A stretch of DNA of 64,000 bases from Streptomyces candidus (GCF_014207445.1 NZ_JACHEM010000011.1:124001-188000), one strand, 5' to 3'. Positions 9,274 to 17,474 are shown, counted from the stretch's first letter. Notes: a model not told the origin generated them from the letters alone. A program made the numbers and translations.

Positions 9274-9333
9274 TCAGACCAGCCAGCCCAGGAAGTGGAA
9301 GGCGCCGGCGAGAAGGTCGGTGATGAGGTTCAT
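9274..9333 (-). CDS. 19-residue hydrophobic peptide
   Basis: A very short reading frame encoding MNLITDLLAGAFHFLGWLV. The ATG at 9331-9333 is preceded by AAGGAG at a usual distance (about 11 bases), a much better ribosome site than chance in this sequence. The peptide is almost entirely nonpolar, with a single Asp at position 6, and could lie on or in the membrane. It is followed by a hairpin terminator (9218-9260). Function unknown: candidates are a small membrane peptide, a signalling peptide or a type-I-toxin-like peptide. The coding call rests on the ribosome site, the terminator and the composition. Confidence 0.55.
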   Translation of the reverse strand: MNLITDLLAGAFHFLGWLV

Positions 9334-9549
9334 GATCTTGGGTTCTCCTTGTGCCTGGTGCATCAACGTGCACGTGTGGGACCACCTGCACGTTCGGGAC
9401 CGCGCATCCGAGGTCTGCAGCCCGTCGCTTGCGCACCTCAAGTCTCAGGTGTCGCAACGGGGTTGAGCAACGAAATCCGGTGCGATCACGCGTTCCAGCG
9501 AACACCCGATCCCGTGTTCGTCTGTTCGCGGAGCTGTGGCCGCCGATTT
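9334..9549. other. Intergenic stretch upstream of the small peptide gene
   Basis: About 216 bases that should hold the promoter of the 19-residue peptide gene. GTGCA/TGCAC inverted halves occur near 9368-9400. No gene and no clear promoter hexamers are seen. Confidence 0.35.
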
Positions 9550-9586
9550 GCGGTACGGGCAACCGCCGCGCGGTACGGGAAACCGC
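9550..9586. promoter_or_regulatory. Tandem inverted-repeat operators upstream of mltG-like gene
   Basis: Two copies of GCGGTACGGG(C/A)AACCGC at 9550-9566 and 9570-9586, differing at one base, repeated at exactly 20 bp. Each copy is itself an inverted repeat GCGGT-N7-ACCGC. The two-helical-turn spacing suggests two dimers bound on the same DNA face. They end 25 bases before the ATG of the next gene. Confidence 0.6.
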
Positions 9587-9611
9587 ACTCCCGGACGGTT
9601 AGCGTTTCCGC

Positions 9612-10409
9612 ATGGTCGAGCCCTCGCAGTCATCGCCCCGGCAGAAGCGCCGCGTCCGCCGCGTTCTCCTGGTGTGCACCCTCCTCGCCCTGCTCGGGGC
9701 GGTAGTGGCGCTCCTGCTGCTGTGGCGGGAGGAGAAGAGTCCCCAGCCCAAGTCCCTCACCGTCCCCGAGGGGCGGCGTGCCTCGCAGGTGTACGACGCG
9801 ATCGACAAGGCGCTCGGTGCTTCCTCCGGCACGGCGATGAAGGCCGCCGCCACGACGGAGCTGGCCCTGCCCGCCGCCTCCGAGGGCAACCCGGAGGGCT
9901 TCCTCTTCCCGGCGACGTATCCGGTGAAGGACACCACAACGGCGTCGAGCCTGCTCACCTACATGGTCAGGACCGCGAACGAGCGCTTCGGCACCGGCCC
10001 CGAGGTCCACCGTGACGTGGTCGTCGCGAGCATCGTCCAGGCGGAGGCCGACACCACGGCCGACATGGGCAAGGTCGCCCGGGTCATCGAGAACCGGCTG
10101 GCCCGGGGGATGCGCCTCCAGATGGACTCCACCCTCAACTACGCGCTGAACCGCAGCACCCTGGACACCACGAACGAGGACACCCGGCTGGACAGCCCGT
10201 ACAACACGTACGCGCGCAAGGGTCTCCCGCCGACCCCCATCGGCAACCCCGGCCTGGACGCGATGCGGGCGGTCCGCAATCCGACGCCGGGGAACTGGCT
10301 GTATTTCGTGACGGTGAAGCCGGGGGACACCAGGTTCACGGACGACTACGAGGTCCAGAAACGGAACGTCAAGGAATTCAACGCGAACCGGCGGAGCGCG
10401 GGCGGATAG
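9612..10409 (+). CDS. Short MltG-like endolytic transglycosylase
   Basis: 265 residues with one N-terminal membrane helix (about 15-37, flanked by KRRVRR) and an extracytoplasmic YceG/MltG domain. The block ASIVQAEAD (Glu145) aligns with the catalytic-Glu segment of MltG, and VIENRLARGMRLQMDSTLNYAL and SPYNTYARKGLPPTPIGNPG are family blocks. MltG cleaves nascent glycan strands to set their length. At 265 residues it lacks the LysM-like and disordered N-terminal parts of the main MltG, so it is probably a paralogue. TAGCGT at 9600-9605 sits at about -10 relative to the ATG, suggesting a leaderless transcript. Tandem operators lie just upstream. Confidence 0.88.
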   Translation: MVEPSQSSPRQKRRVRRVLLVCTLLALLGAVVALLLLWREEKSPQPKSLTVPEGRRASQVYDAIDKALGASSGTAMKAAATTELALPAASEGNPEGFLFPATYPVKDTTTASSLLTYMVRTANERFGTGPEVHRDVVVASIVQAEADTTADMGKVARVIENRLARGMRLQMDSTLNYALNRSTLDTTNEDTRLDSPYNTYARKGLPPTPIGNPGLDAMRAVRNPTPGNWLYFVTVKPGDTRFTDDYEVQKRNVKEFNANRRSAGG

Positions 10410-10545
10410 CCGGGGAGTCTGCCGGGGCGCGGGGTACGGGGCGCGCGGGGATCCGCTGGGCATGGGGTACTTCCCGGCCGCCGCCCGTGAGAGAGTCCGG
10501 GCGGCGTCAGCCGACGGTGCCGCAGGGACGGACCGTTCCCGCGCG

Positions 10546-11700
10546 TCAGGCGGGGGCCGCCGCCGTCGTCCGCGCCGCCGCACGTGCCTCCGTGGCCTCG
10601 GTACCCGCGCTCCGTCCCCTCGCCAGCACCCGCAGCACCTCCCGTACCGCGGTTCTCCCCGCCCGGTTCGCGCCGATCGTGCTGGCGGACGGGCCGTACC
10701 CCACCAGGTGGATGCGCGCGTCTTGTGTCACCCGCGTCCCGTCCAGCCGGATTCCCCCGCCGGGCTCCCGCAGCCGCAACGGCGCCAGGTGCTCGATCGC
10801 CGGCCGGAAGCCGGTCGCCCAGAGGATCACGTCCGCGGGCACCGGGGGCCGTCCGTCGTTCCAGGCCACTCCGTCCGGCGTGACCCGGTCGAACATCGGC
10901 AGTCTGTCCAGTACGCCGCTCTCCCGTGCCTCCCGGATCGCGTCGTTCACCGGCAGAGCCGTCACCGACACGACGCTCTCCGGCGGCAGCCCGCGCCGCA
11001 CCCGTTCCTCCACCCGGGCGACGGCGGCGCGCCCCCAGTCCTCGGTGAACTCGCCCTCGCGGAAGACCGGTGGACGCCGTGTCACCCACGTCGTCTGCGC
11101 CGCGACCCGGGCGATCTCCATCAGGTGCTGGGTGCCGGACGCCCCACCGCCCACCACCACAACGCGTTGACCCGCGAACTCCTCGGGTCCCGGATAGTTC
11201 GCGGTGTGCAGTTGGCGTCCGCGGAAGGTCTCCTGCCCGGGGTAGCGGGGCCAGAACGGCCGGTCCCAGGTGCCGGTCGCGCTGATCAGTGCCCGCGCGT
11301 TCCACACCCTCTCCGACGTCTCGATCCGCAGTCGGCCCGCCTGGCCCTCCCGTACGGCGGACACCTCCACCGGCCGGTGCACGCGCAGGCCGAACGCGGC
11401 CTCGTAGGCGGTGAAGTACTCCCCGATGACCTCGGCGGAGGGCCGGTCGGGGTCGGCGCCCGTCAGCTCCATGCCGGGAAGCGCGTGCATGCCGTGCACT
11501 TTTCCGTACGTCAGCGACGGCCACCGGAACTGCCAGGCGCCGCCCGGCCGCGGGGCCCGGTCGAGCAGGACGAAGTCCCGGTCCGGAATCAGCCCCGACC
11601 TGCGCAGATGGTAGGCGGCGGAGAGCCCGGCCTGTCCTGCGCCGATGACGACGACGTCCACGTCCGTGCCGGGCGGCTTCCCCGCCGGGTTGTTGTTCAT
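10546..11700 (-). CDS. Flavin-dependent monooxygenase / NAD(P)-binding oxidoreductase
   Basis: 384 residues. FAD Rossmann motif VVVIGAGQAGLSAAYHLRR (about 15-33), a second nucleotide motif VVVVGGGASGTQ (about 180), and SATGTWDRPFWP and LWATGFRPAIEHL blocks typical of the flavin-containing monooxygenase/YwnB-CzcO-like group. It likely uses NAD(P)H and O2; the substrate is unknown. It is divergent from the YjbQ gene, with only about 70 bases between starts. CzcO-like annotation is common for such proteins but does not prove a role in cation resistance. Confidence 0.85.
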   Translation of the reverse strand: MNNNPAGKPPGTDVDVVVIGAGQAGLSAAYHLRRSGLIPDRDFVLLDRAPRPGGAWQFRWPSLTYGKVHGMHALPGMELTGADPDRPSAEVIGEYFTAYEAAFGLRVHRPVEVSAVREGQAGRLRIETSERVWNARALISATGTWDRPFWPRYPGQETFRGRQLHTANYPGPEEFAGQRVVVVGGGASGTQHLMEIARVAAQTTWVTRRPPVFREGEFTEDWGRAAVARVEERVRRGLPPESVVSVTALPVNDAIREARESGVLDRLPMFDRVTPDGVAWNDGRPPVPADVILWATGFRPAIEHLAPLRLREPGGGIRLDGTRVTQDARIHLVGYGPSASTIGANRAGRTAVREVLRVLARGRSAGTEATEARAAARTTAAAPA

Positions 11701-11768
11701 GGTTCTACTAACAGGGCGTGGCCCGTGGATCTTCCCGGAACGGTCCCGCGGTGCGCGAACATGGACAT

Positions 11769-12191
11769 ATGGCCGACACCTTCAGCACCCATGTCCTGAA
11801 CGTCACGACCGGTTCGCGGGAGACCGTCACCGACCTCACCTCAGCCTGTGAAGACTTCCTCGCCCAAGCAGCCCGGGGCCGCGACGGACTCCTCAACATC
11901 TTCGTTCCGCACGCCACCGCGGGCGTCGCCGTCCTCGAAACCGGCGCGGGCAGCGACGACGACCTACTGGCCGCCCTCCGCACCCTGCTGCCCTCCGACG
12001 ACCGCTGGCAGCACCGCCATGGAACCCCCGGCCACGGCCGCGACCACGTCCTGCCCGCCCTCGTCCCCCCGCACGCCACGCTGCCGGTCGTCGGGGGCCG
12101 TCTGGAACTGGGCACCTGGCAGTCGGTCTGCCTGGTCGACACCAACGTCGACAACCCGGAGCGGAAGGTCCGGCTGAGCTTCCTCGCCTGA
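11769..12191 (+). CDS. YjbQ family protein (UPF0047)
   Basis: 140 residues, the normal length for this family. Family blocks are visible: NIFVPHATAGVAVLETG, the conserved DDL and HRHG segments, the LVPPHATLPVVGGRLELGTWQ block and the terminal RKVRLSFL. Conserved His residues (PHAT, HRHG) probably bind metal. Some homologues have thiamine-phosphate synthase activity when assayed, but the physiological role is unclear. ATG at 11769 is chosen from length; an upstream in-frame GTG/ATG near 11718 would add a non-family leader. No clear ribosome site. Confidence 0.85.
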   Translation: MADTFSTHVLNVTTGSRETVTDLTSACEDFLAQAARGRDGLLNIFVPHATAGVAVLETGAGSDDDLLAALRTLLPSDDRWQHRHGTPGHGRDHVLPALVPPHATLPVVGGRLELGTWQSVCLVDTNVDNPERKVRLSFLA

Positions 12192-12251
12192 ACCGCCCCC
12201 GGAGCCCGGCTGCGCTCCCTCGGCCGAAGCGGGCGTGCCCGCCGGGACCCC

Positions 12252-12665
12252 TCACATGCGCAGGAGCTGTTCCGTGGCCTCCTGGTACTGGCGCAGGGCG
12301 CGGCGCAGGTCCTCCGTCGGCACGGTGTCCTCGCCGGGGGTTCCGGTCTTCTCGTTCTGCCAGACCGCGCGCAGTGTGCGGCGCTGCTCCGCGAGGATCT
12401 CCGTCACCCGGGTGACGGCCTCGTCGTGGACGCGGTCGATCTCCGACACGGCCTTGCCCGGTTCCGCGATGAAGAGGTTCAGGGCCTGCTGGAGCCGCGC
12501 CGTGAGGTCGTCCCGGTCGCCCTGCGGGAGCAGTACGGGGGTCTGGCCGCCGTCTGAGCGGGGAGGGGTGCCGGCTCGGGCGGTCGGGGTGCGCTGGGTG
12601 CGCTGCTGCACGGCGCCGGGAGGGCCGGACGGGGGCTGCTGGGCGCGCTGCTGGTCGTAGTGCAT
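12252..12665 (-). CDS. Hypothetical coiled-coil protein
   Basis: 137 residues. The first 50 are low-complexity Gln/Pro-rich (QQRAQQPPSGPP...), and the rest (about 52-137) is a long charged helix (DLTARLQQALNLFIAEPG ... LRRALRQYQEATEQLLRM), likely coiled coil. GGAAGG lies 9 bases before the ATG at 12663-12665. Convergent with the YjbQ gene. I do not recognise a family; the helical part may mediate self-association. Confidence 0.7.
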   Translation of the reverse strand: MHYDQQRAQQPPSGPPGAVQQRTQRTPTARAGTPPRSDGGQTPVLLPQGDRDDLTARLQQALNLFIAEPGKAVSEIDRVHDEAVTRVTEILAEQRRTLRAVWQNEKTGTPGEDTVPTEDLRRALRQYQEATEQLLRM

Positions 12666-13105
12666 CAGATGTCGCCTTCCGTGGGTGGTGCGTGTCCGTC
12701 GGTGCGGTTCCGCGCCGTCCGGTGACGGAAAGGGGGAGCGGCGCAGGGGAGAAGCCGCCTCGCCGCCGGCCCCTCCGTGCGCGGAGGGAGCCTTCGCAGG
12801 GGTCTTGTTTCCACGGGGCCCGGGCGAAGCGGGAAAGCGGAATTGTCCGCCCGGTCCTTGGGGCCGTGCTGCTGACGCCGTGCCGCCAGTCAATGCCCGG
12901 CGTCCCCCGTTGTCAACGACCCCCGGCGGTACGAGGGGCTGCCGGTACGGGAACGCATCCCCGGGAGCCGGGAGTTGGCCGGTACGGCACCCGTCCTTGC
13001 CGTGCCGGCCGGCCCGCCGACGCAGCACAGCTACCGGGAGCGGCCCGGCAGCACTCGGCGGGGCCCGCGGACAGAACGCGATCCCAAAGCAGTCCTGACG
13101 GTTCC
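12666..13105. other. Intergenic stretch, no gene seen
   Basis: 440 bases between divergent genes. Candidate frames here have poor third-position GC bias and no ribosome sites. It presumably holds the minus-strand promoter of the coiled-coil protein gene; I see no clear structure. Confidence 0.4.
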
Positions 13106-13122
13106 CATAAGGCAGCCTTATG
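13106..13122. promoter_or_regulatory. Palindrome 1 upstream of ferredoxin reductase gene
   Basis: CATAAGGC-A-GCCTTATG, a perfect 8-1-8 inverted repeat centred at 13114. It shares the core TAAGGCnGCCTTA with the second site 44 bases downstream. Confidence 0.6.
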
Positions 13123-13145
13123 ACCTCATAGAGCGGACCCGGCTA

Positions 13146-13173
13146 CTGACTTAGGGCTGCCTTAGTTTACGCT
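13146..13173 (+). promoter_or_regulatory. Promoter with embedded palindrome 2, ferredoxin reductase gene
   Basis: CTGACT (13146-13151), 16 bases, TACGCT (13168-13173) form a plausible promoter. The spacer holds TAGGGC-T-GCCTTA (13152-13164), a near-copy of palindrome 1, centred 44 bp from it. A protein bound here would block RNA polymerase, so repression is expected. The core resembles DtxR/DmdR-type iron boxes but only partly. Confidence 0.5.
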
Positions 13174-13214
13174 TCGGGTTGATTCATTTGCCGCCCCTCG
13201 AAGGGAACCTGAAC

Positions 13215-14579
13215 ATGCCTCGCCCCCTGCGGGTAGCAATTGTCGGCGCCGGTCCGGCCGGTATCTATGCTGCCGACGCGCTGCTGAAATCCGCGGTGGC
13301 GGCCGAGCCCGGCGTCTCCATCGACCTCTTCGAGCGGATGCCCGCCCCCTTCGGCCTGATCCGCTACGGGGTCGCCCCCGACCACCCGCGGATCAAGGGC
13401 ATCATCACCGCCCTCCACCAGGTGCTCGACAAGCCGCAGGTCCGGCTCTTCGGCAACGTCGACTACCCGACGGACATCAGCCTCGACGACCTCCGCGCCT
13501 TCTACGACGCGGTCGTCTTCTCGACCGGCGCGACCGCCGACCGGGCGCTCGACATCCCCGGCATCGACCTCGACGGCTCGTACGGCGCGGCCGACTTCGT
13601 CTCCTGGTACGACGGTCACCCCGACGTGCCGCGCACCTGGCCGCTGGACGCGGAGAAGGTCGCCGTCCTCGGCGTCGGCAACGTCGCCCTCGACGTGGCC
13701 CGCATCCTCGCCAAGACGGCGGAGGAACTCCTGCCGACCGAGATCCCGCCGAACGTCCACGAGGGCCTCAAGGCGAACAAGGCCCTGGAGGTGCACGTCT
13801 TCGGGCGTCGCGGCCCCGCGCAGGCCAAGTTCAGCCCGATGGAGCTGCGCGAGCTCGACCACTCGCCGAACATCGAGGTCATCGTCGACCCCGAGGACAT
13901 CGACTACGACGAGGGTTCGATCGCCACCCGGCGTGGCAACAAGCAGGCCGACATGGTCGCCAAGACCCTGGAGAACTGGGCGATCCGCGACGTCGGCGAC
14001 CGCCCGCACAAGCTGTTCCTGCACTTCTTCGAGAACCCGACCGAGATCCTCGGCCACGACGGCAAGGTCGTCGGGCTGCGTACCGAACGCACCGCCCTCG
14101 ACGGCACCGGCAACGTCAAGGGCACCGGCGAGTTCAAGGACTGGGACCTCGGCGCCGTCTACCGCGCGGTGGGCTACCTCTCCGACGAGCTGCCCAAGCT
14201 GCCCTGGGACGTCGCGTCGGGCACCGTTCCCGACGAGGGCGGCCGGGTCATCGAGGAGACCGGCGAGCACCTCCGGTCGACGTACGTCACGGGCTGGATC
14301 CGGCGCGGTCCGGTCGGCCTCATCGGTCACACCAAGGGCGATGCCAACGAGACCGTCGCCAACCTGCTCGACGACTTCCAGAACGGCCGTCTGCACGAGC
14401 CCGCCTCGCCCGCCCCGGAGAGCGTCGAAGCCTTCCTCGGCGAGCGGAACGTCCGCTTCACCACCTGGCAGGGCTGGTACAAGCTGGACGCCGCGGAGAA
14501 GGCGCTCGGTGAACCGCAGGGCCGCGCCCGGGTGAAGCTCGTCGAACGCGAGGACATGCTGCGGGAGAGCGGCGCCTGA
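13215..14579 (+). CDS. fprA: Ferredoxin/flavodoxin-NADP+ reductase, FprA type
   Basis: 454 residues. FAD motif VAIVGAGPAGIYAADALL (from residue 7), the LFERMPAPFGLIRYGVAPDHP block, NADP motif VLGVGNVALDVARIL (about 155) and GRRGPAQAKFSP are all adrenodoxin-reductase/FprA hallmarks. It moves electrons between NADPH and ferredoxins, for example for P450s or Fe-S biogenesis. ATG at 13215 has AAGGG 9 bases upstream; an in-frame ATG at 13179 would lie almost at the predicted transcription start. A second, more divergent FprA-like gene lies at 30733-32082. The promoter palindromes suggest repression, perhaps by an iron-sensing regulator. Confidence 0.92.
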   Translation: MPRPLRVAIVGAGPAGIYAADALLKSAVAAEPGVSIDLFERMPAPFGLIRYGVAPDHPRIKGIITALHQVLDKPQVRLFGNVDYPTDISLDDLRAFYDAVVFSTGATADRALDIPGIDLDGSYGAADFVSWYDGHPDVPRTWPLDAEKVAVLGVGNVALDVARILAKTAEELLPTEIPPNVHEGLKANKALEVHVFGRRGPAQAKFSPMELRELDHSPNIEVIVDPEDIDYDEGSIATRRGNKQADMVAKTLENWAIRDVGDRPHKLFLHFFENPTEILGHDGKVVGLRTERTALDGTGNVKGTGEFKDWDLGAVYRAVGYLSDELPKLPWDVASGTVPDEGGRVIEETGEHLRSTYVTGWIRRGPVGLIGHTKGDANETVANLLDDFQNGRLHEPASPAPESVEAFLGERNVRFTTWQGWYKLDAAEKALGEPQGRARVKLVEREDMLRESGA

Positions 14580-14593
14580 CCCCTGGCGGATGC

Positions 14594-14649
14594 GGTGTGC
14601 TGCGAAGGGGCCCGACGCGATCATGCGTCGGGCCCCTTCGCAGCACACC
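14594..14649 (+). terminator. Strong hairpin terminator after fprA
   Basis: Perfect 25-bp arms 14594-14618 and 14625-14649 with a 6-base loop, 15 bases after the stop codon. No T-tract, as is common in Streptomyces. Confidence 0.85.
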
Positions 14650-14710
14650 TCCGAGCCCTCCCCAGGCGGGCCGGTGGCGGTGCTGATGCGGCGTCATGAG
14701 GGCAGCATGA

Positions 14711-14761
14711 AAGGCCGGTTCCGGGGCCCGGGCGGGGAGGCTTGAGTCCGGGACCGGCCTT
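14711..14761 (-). terminator. Hairpin terminator for the YncE-like gene
   Basis: Arms 14711-14724 and 14748-14761 pair with one mismatch. It lies just past the stop codon of the minus-strand gene ending at 14783. Confidence 0.55.
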
Positions 14762-14782
14762 GCGGACCGGGCTGCGCCCCGG

Positions 14783-15856
14783 TCAGCGCCCGACGCGGAT
14801 GCGGTGCGCCTGGTCCTGGCGCTCCGGGCCGACGGCCGACTTGTCCATGACGAACGCGGTGCCGCGCACGATCGTGACGTGGTTCGGGTTGGCACCGGTG
14901 GCCAGAGTCTCGACGACCGCGCCCTTGCGCGGGTCGACGACCGTGACGTGGCCGGCCGCCCGGTTGGCGACCAGAACGTTGCCCGAGCGCCGGTCGGCGG
15001 CGACGGACAGGGCGCCCGCGCCGGTCGGGACGGTCCTGGTGACGGCGCCCTTCCGCAGGTCGACGACGGAAAGCGCGCCCGCCGCCTGGTCCGCGGTGTA
15101 CGCGGTGCGCCCGTCGGCGGACAGCGCGACCGAGATCGGGCCGTCACCGGTCGGGATGAGGCGCGGTTCCTTCGCGTACGGGGAGACCTCGACGATCCGG
15201 TCGCCGCCCAGGTCGGCGGCGTAGACGGTGCCGGTGCGCTCGTTGAGCGCGAGTCCGGCGGGCTGGGTGCCCGCGACGGTCACGCGCTTCTTCTCCTTGT
15301 AGGTACGGGTGTCGAAGGCGACCACGGTGCCGTCGCCGAAGCTGCTCGCCCAGGCCAGGTTCCGCCGCTCGTCGACCACGATCTCGCGGGCGTGCGCGAC
15401 GCCGGGCAGGGTCGCCAGGTGCCGGCCGTCCCGCTGGCTGTAGACGGCCACGGTGTCGTTGCGGGTGTTCGTCGTCCAGACCGTGTTGTGCTCGTCGTCG
15501 ACGGCGATGCCGTAGACCGCCTCGACGGCGCCCGTGGCGGCATCGGTGACCGGCGGGGTGTACGCCGCCTGCACCTGCAGCGTGCCCGGGTCGACCTTCA
15601 GCAGCGACGACCTGGTGACCGGCGGCCGGCCCACGGCGGACGTCGCCCACAGGACGCGGTTCCGCTCGGAGTACGCGGACTGGTAGAGCCCGGCGGTGAG
15701 TTGGGCGGAGGTGACCGTGGAGGAAGTGGCGGCGCGGGGGCCGGTGTGTGCGTGGGCCGGAGCGGTCCCGGTGAGGGTCAGGGCGCTGCCTGCGGCGACG
15801 GCGACGGCGACGGCGGTGGCCGCCGTGCGGCGGATGCGGCGGGTGAGTGTGGGCAT
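14783..15856 (-). CDS. Secreted YncE-like seven-bladed beta-propeller protein
   Basis: 357 residues with a Sec-type signal (RRIRRTAATAVAVAVAAGSA ... APAHAHTG, cleavage near 37). The remainder is a series of about 45-residue repeats with YVTN-like blades (VYGIAVDDEHNTVWTTNTRN, TGPIS..LSADGRTAYTADQ, GNVLVANRAAGHVTVVDPR). Such propellers bind ligands or partners outside the membrane. AGGAGG lies about 10 bases before the ATG. An iron box lies 57-79 bases upstream of the start, so it is probably repressed by an iron-loaded DmdR/IdeR-type regulator, suggesting a role in iron or siderophore handling. Confidence 0.87.
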   Translation of the reverse strand: MPTLTRRIRRTAATAVAVAVAAGSALTLTGTAPAHAHTGPRAATSSTVTSAQLTAGLYQSAYSERNRVLWATSAVGRPPVTRSSLLKVDPGTLQVQAAYTPPVTDAATGAVEAVYGIAVDDEHNTVWTTNTRNDTVAVYSQRDGRHLATLPGVAHAREIVVDERRNLAWASSFGDGTVVAFDTRTYKEKKRVTVAGTQPAGLALNERTGTVYAADLGGDRIVEVSPYAKEPRLIPTGDGPISVALSADGRTAYTADQAAGALSVVDLRKGAVTRTVPTGAGALSVAADRRSGNVLVANRAAGHVTVVDPRKGAVVETLATGANPNHVTIVRGTAFVMDKSAVGPERQDQAHRIRVGR

Positions 15857-15912
15857 GCCGGGTAGGCCTCCTGGACGGAAGTGCCTCCTGGGGGAGGCGG
15901 TCAGGATTCAAC

Positions 15913-15935
15913 TTAGCTTAGGCTTGCCTAACTAA
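15913..15935 (-). promoter_or_regulatory. Iron box (DmdR/IdeR-type) upstream of YncE-like gene
   Basis: TTAGGC-TT-GCCTAA (15918-15931) flanked by TTAG and CTAA halves. Compared with the known Streptomyces DmdR1 consensus TTAGGTTAGGCTCACCTAA, bases 15913-15931 match at 16 of 19 positions. It lies in the leader/promoter region of the minus-strand gene starting at 15856. Confidence 0.78.
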
Positions 15936-16046
15936 ATGACGCTGCGGGTGTGGCGCCAGTCACATCAACGACAACTCCCGTTCCGAGGAGCCGAGTTGCC
16001 ACGGCCGGTGGAGATGGTGCGCCGCCCGTCCCTCCCGCCGGCGCCC

Positions 16047-16730
16047 TCACAGTCCCAGCCAGGCGCACGCCCCGTCCGCCGTGAACTCGACCTGGCCGCC
16101 CGGGAACAGCAACTCCGCCGTGCCGAACGCCGGATCGTTCTCGCTGCCCCGTACGTACGGAATCGCCACGCACCGCATCCCCGCCGCAAAGGCGGCCGCC
16201 ACCCCCGGTGCCGCGTCCTCGAAGACCACGCAGTGTCCGGGCTCCGCCGCGAGAGCGGCAGCGGCGGCGAGGAAGACGTCGGGGGCGGGCTTGCCCCGCG
16301 CAACCTCCTCGGCCGAGACGACGACCCGGCCCAGGTATGCGTCGAGCCCCGTTCCCGCCAGCACCGCCTCGATCGCCTCCCGCGACGAGCCGGACGCCAC
16401 CGCCATCGCCACGTCGCCGGCGTGCAGCCGTTCCACCAGCTTGCGCATCTCGGGGAAGACCTCGGTGGAGGCGCGTGCCGACTCCAGGTAGAGCCGGTTG
16501 TTCTCGGCCAGCAACTCGTCGACGCCCGCGGCGATTCCGTACCTCCCCCGCAGGGCCTCCAGCGTCTCGCGGGTCCCGATCCCGATGAAGCGGGCGTGCT
16601 CCTCCCAGCCGAAGTCCGGTACGCCGTGCCGCGCGAGGAGCCTGCGCTCCGCCGCGTAGTAGTTCGGCTCGCTGTCCACCAGGGTGCCGTCGAGATCGAA
16701 GATGACCGAAAGGGGCCGCGGAGTGCTCAT
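16047..16730 (-). CDS. HAD-superfamily hydrolase, beta-phosphoglucomutase-like
   Basis: 227 residues. HAD motif I FDLDGTLVDSEP (about 10-21), motif II in VASGSS, motif III RGKPAPDVF and motif IV VVFEDAAPGV are all present, with a four-helix cap between motifs I and II. Probable small-molecule phosphatase or phosphomutase in the cytoplasm. The gene follows the Lrp regulator directly: that stop (16749-16751) abuts an in-frame GTG at 16748, which is an alternative start six codons earlier. Substrate unknown. Confidence 0.88.
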   Translation of the reverse strand: MSTPRPLSVIFDLDGTLVDSEPNYYAAERRLLARHGVPDFGWEEHARFIGIGTRETLEALRGRYGIAAGVDELLAENNRLYLESARASTEVFPEMRKLVERLHAGDVAMAVASGSSREAIEAVLAGTGLDAYLGRVVVSAEEVARGKPAPDVFLAAAAALAAEPGHCVVFEDAAPGVAAAFAAGMRCVAIPYVRGSENDPAFGTAELLFPGGQVEFTADGACAWLGL

Positions 16731-16748
16731 GGCTCCAGCATGGGTCAC

Positions 16749-17228
16749 TCACCGGGCGCGCGCGGCCCTCCCCACCGCCTCCACGAGCGGCAGCATCCGA
16801 TGCGGCACCCGCTCCCGCAGGGCCACCTCCGTCCGCGTCCTGACCACCCCCGGCACCTGGATCAGCCGCTGGATCACGTCCTCCAGATGCATGGCGTCCC
16901 GCGCCACCACCCGCGTCATCATGTCCCCGCCGCCGGTGATCGAGAACGCCTCCACGATTTCCGGCACCCGCGCCAGCGCCTCCCCGACCTCGTCCAGATG
17001 TCCTTGCGTCACCTCCACGTGGACGAACGCCAGCACCGGGTGCCCGAGCGCGGCGGGGGAGAGGGTGGGCCCCGTGCCGGTGATCACCCCGTCCCGCTCC
17101 AGCCGGTCCAGCCTGGCCTGGAGCGTGCCGCGCGCCACGCCCAGGAGCCGGGCGTACTCACGGACGCTTGTACGCGGCTGCTCGATCAGCAGTCGCAGAA
17201 TGCGGGTGTCCAGCTCATCCACAGGCAT
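16749..17228 (-). CDS. Lrp/AsnC-family transcriptional regulator
   Basis: 159 residues, the family norm. Winged HTH at about 5-60 (LDTRILRLLIEQPRTSVREY, RGTLQARLDRLERDGVI), followed by a RAM/ligand-binding domain (HPVLAFVHVEVTQG ... GGGDMMTRVVARD). ATG at 17228 is preceded by GGAGG with a 6-base gap, which decides it over an upstream GTG/ATG near 17306. It is cotranscribed with the HAD gene downstream and divergent from the FUSC gene. Usually these sense amino acids; the target here is unknown. Confidence 0.9.
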   Translation of the reverse strand: MPVDELDTRILRLLIEQPRTSVREYARLLGVARGTLQARLDRLERDGVITGTGPTLSPAALGHPVLAFVHVEVTQGHLDEVGEALARVPEIVEAFSITGGGDMMTRVVARDAMHLEDVIQRLIQVPGVVRTRTEVALRERVPHRMLPLVEAVGRAARAR

Positions 17229-17474
17229 GTGCCACCTCCATGGTCCGTTGGCTCCCTCCTGGCCCACCAGTACGCCGCGGCACTGGTCCATTGGCACAGT
17301 GTTCAAAGGTCGAGTTGAGCCAGTGTCCCACTTGATGCTTATCTCTCTCTACTGATGGCGCCGCACAGCGGCCGGACCGGCGACGACGCCGCACCGGACC
17401 AGCGGCGCCTTTTCCATGTGCTCTGCACGGGGAAACCACGGGCGAAGTCGACACGAGGGGGCGGGGCTGCCGCT

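Noticed and set aside
15936..17318. Plus-strand frame across the HAD and Lrp genes
   Set aside because: Antisense shadow of two well-supported minus-strand genes.
17355..17474. ATG 17355 as start of the FUSC gene
   Set aside because: The extra 40 residues are polar without family similarity and no ribosome site precedes it; GTG 17475 fits the first membrane helix better, though this is not certain.
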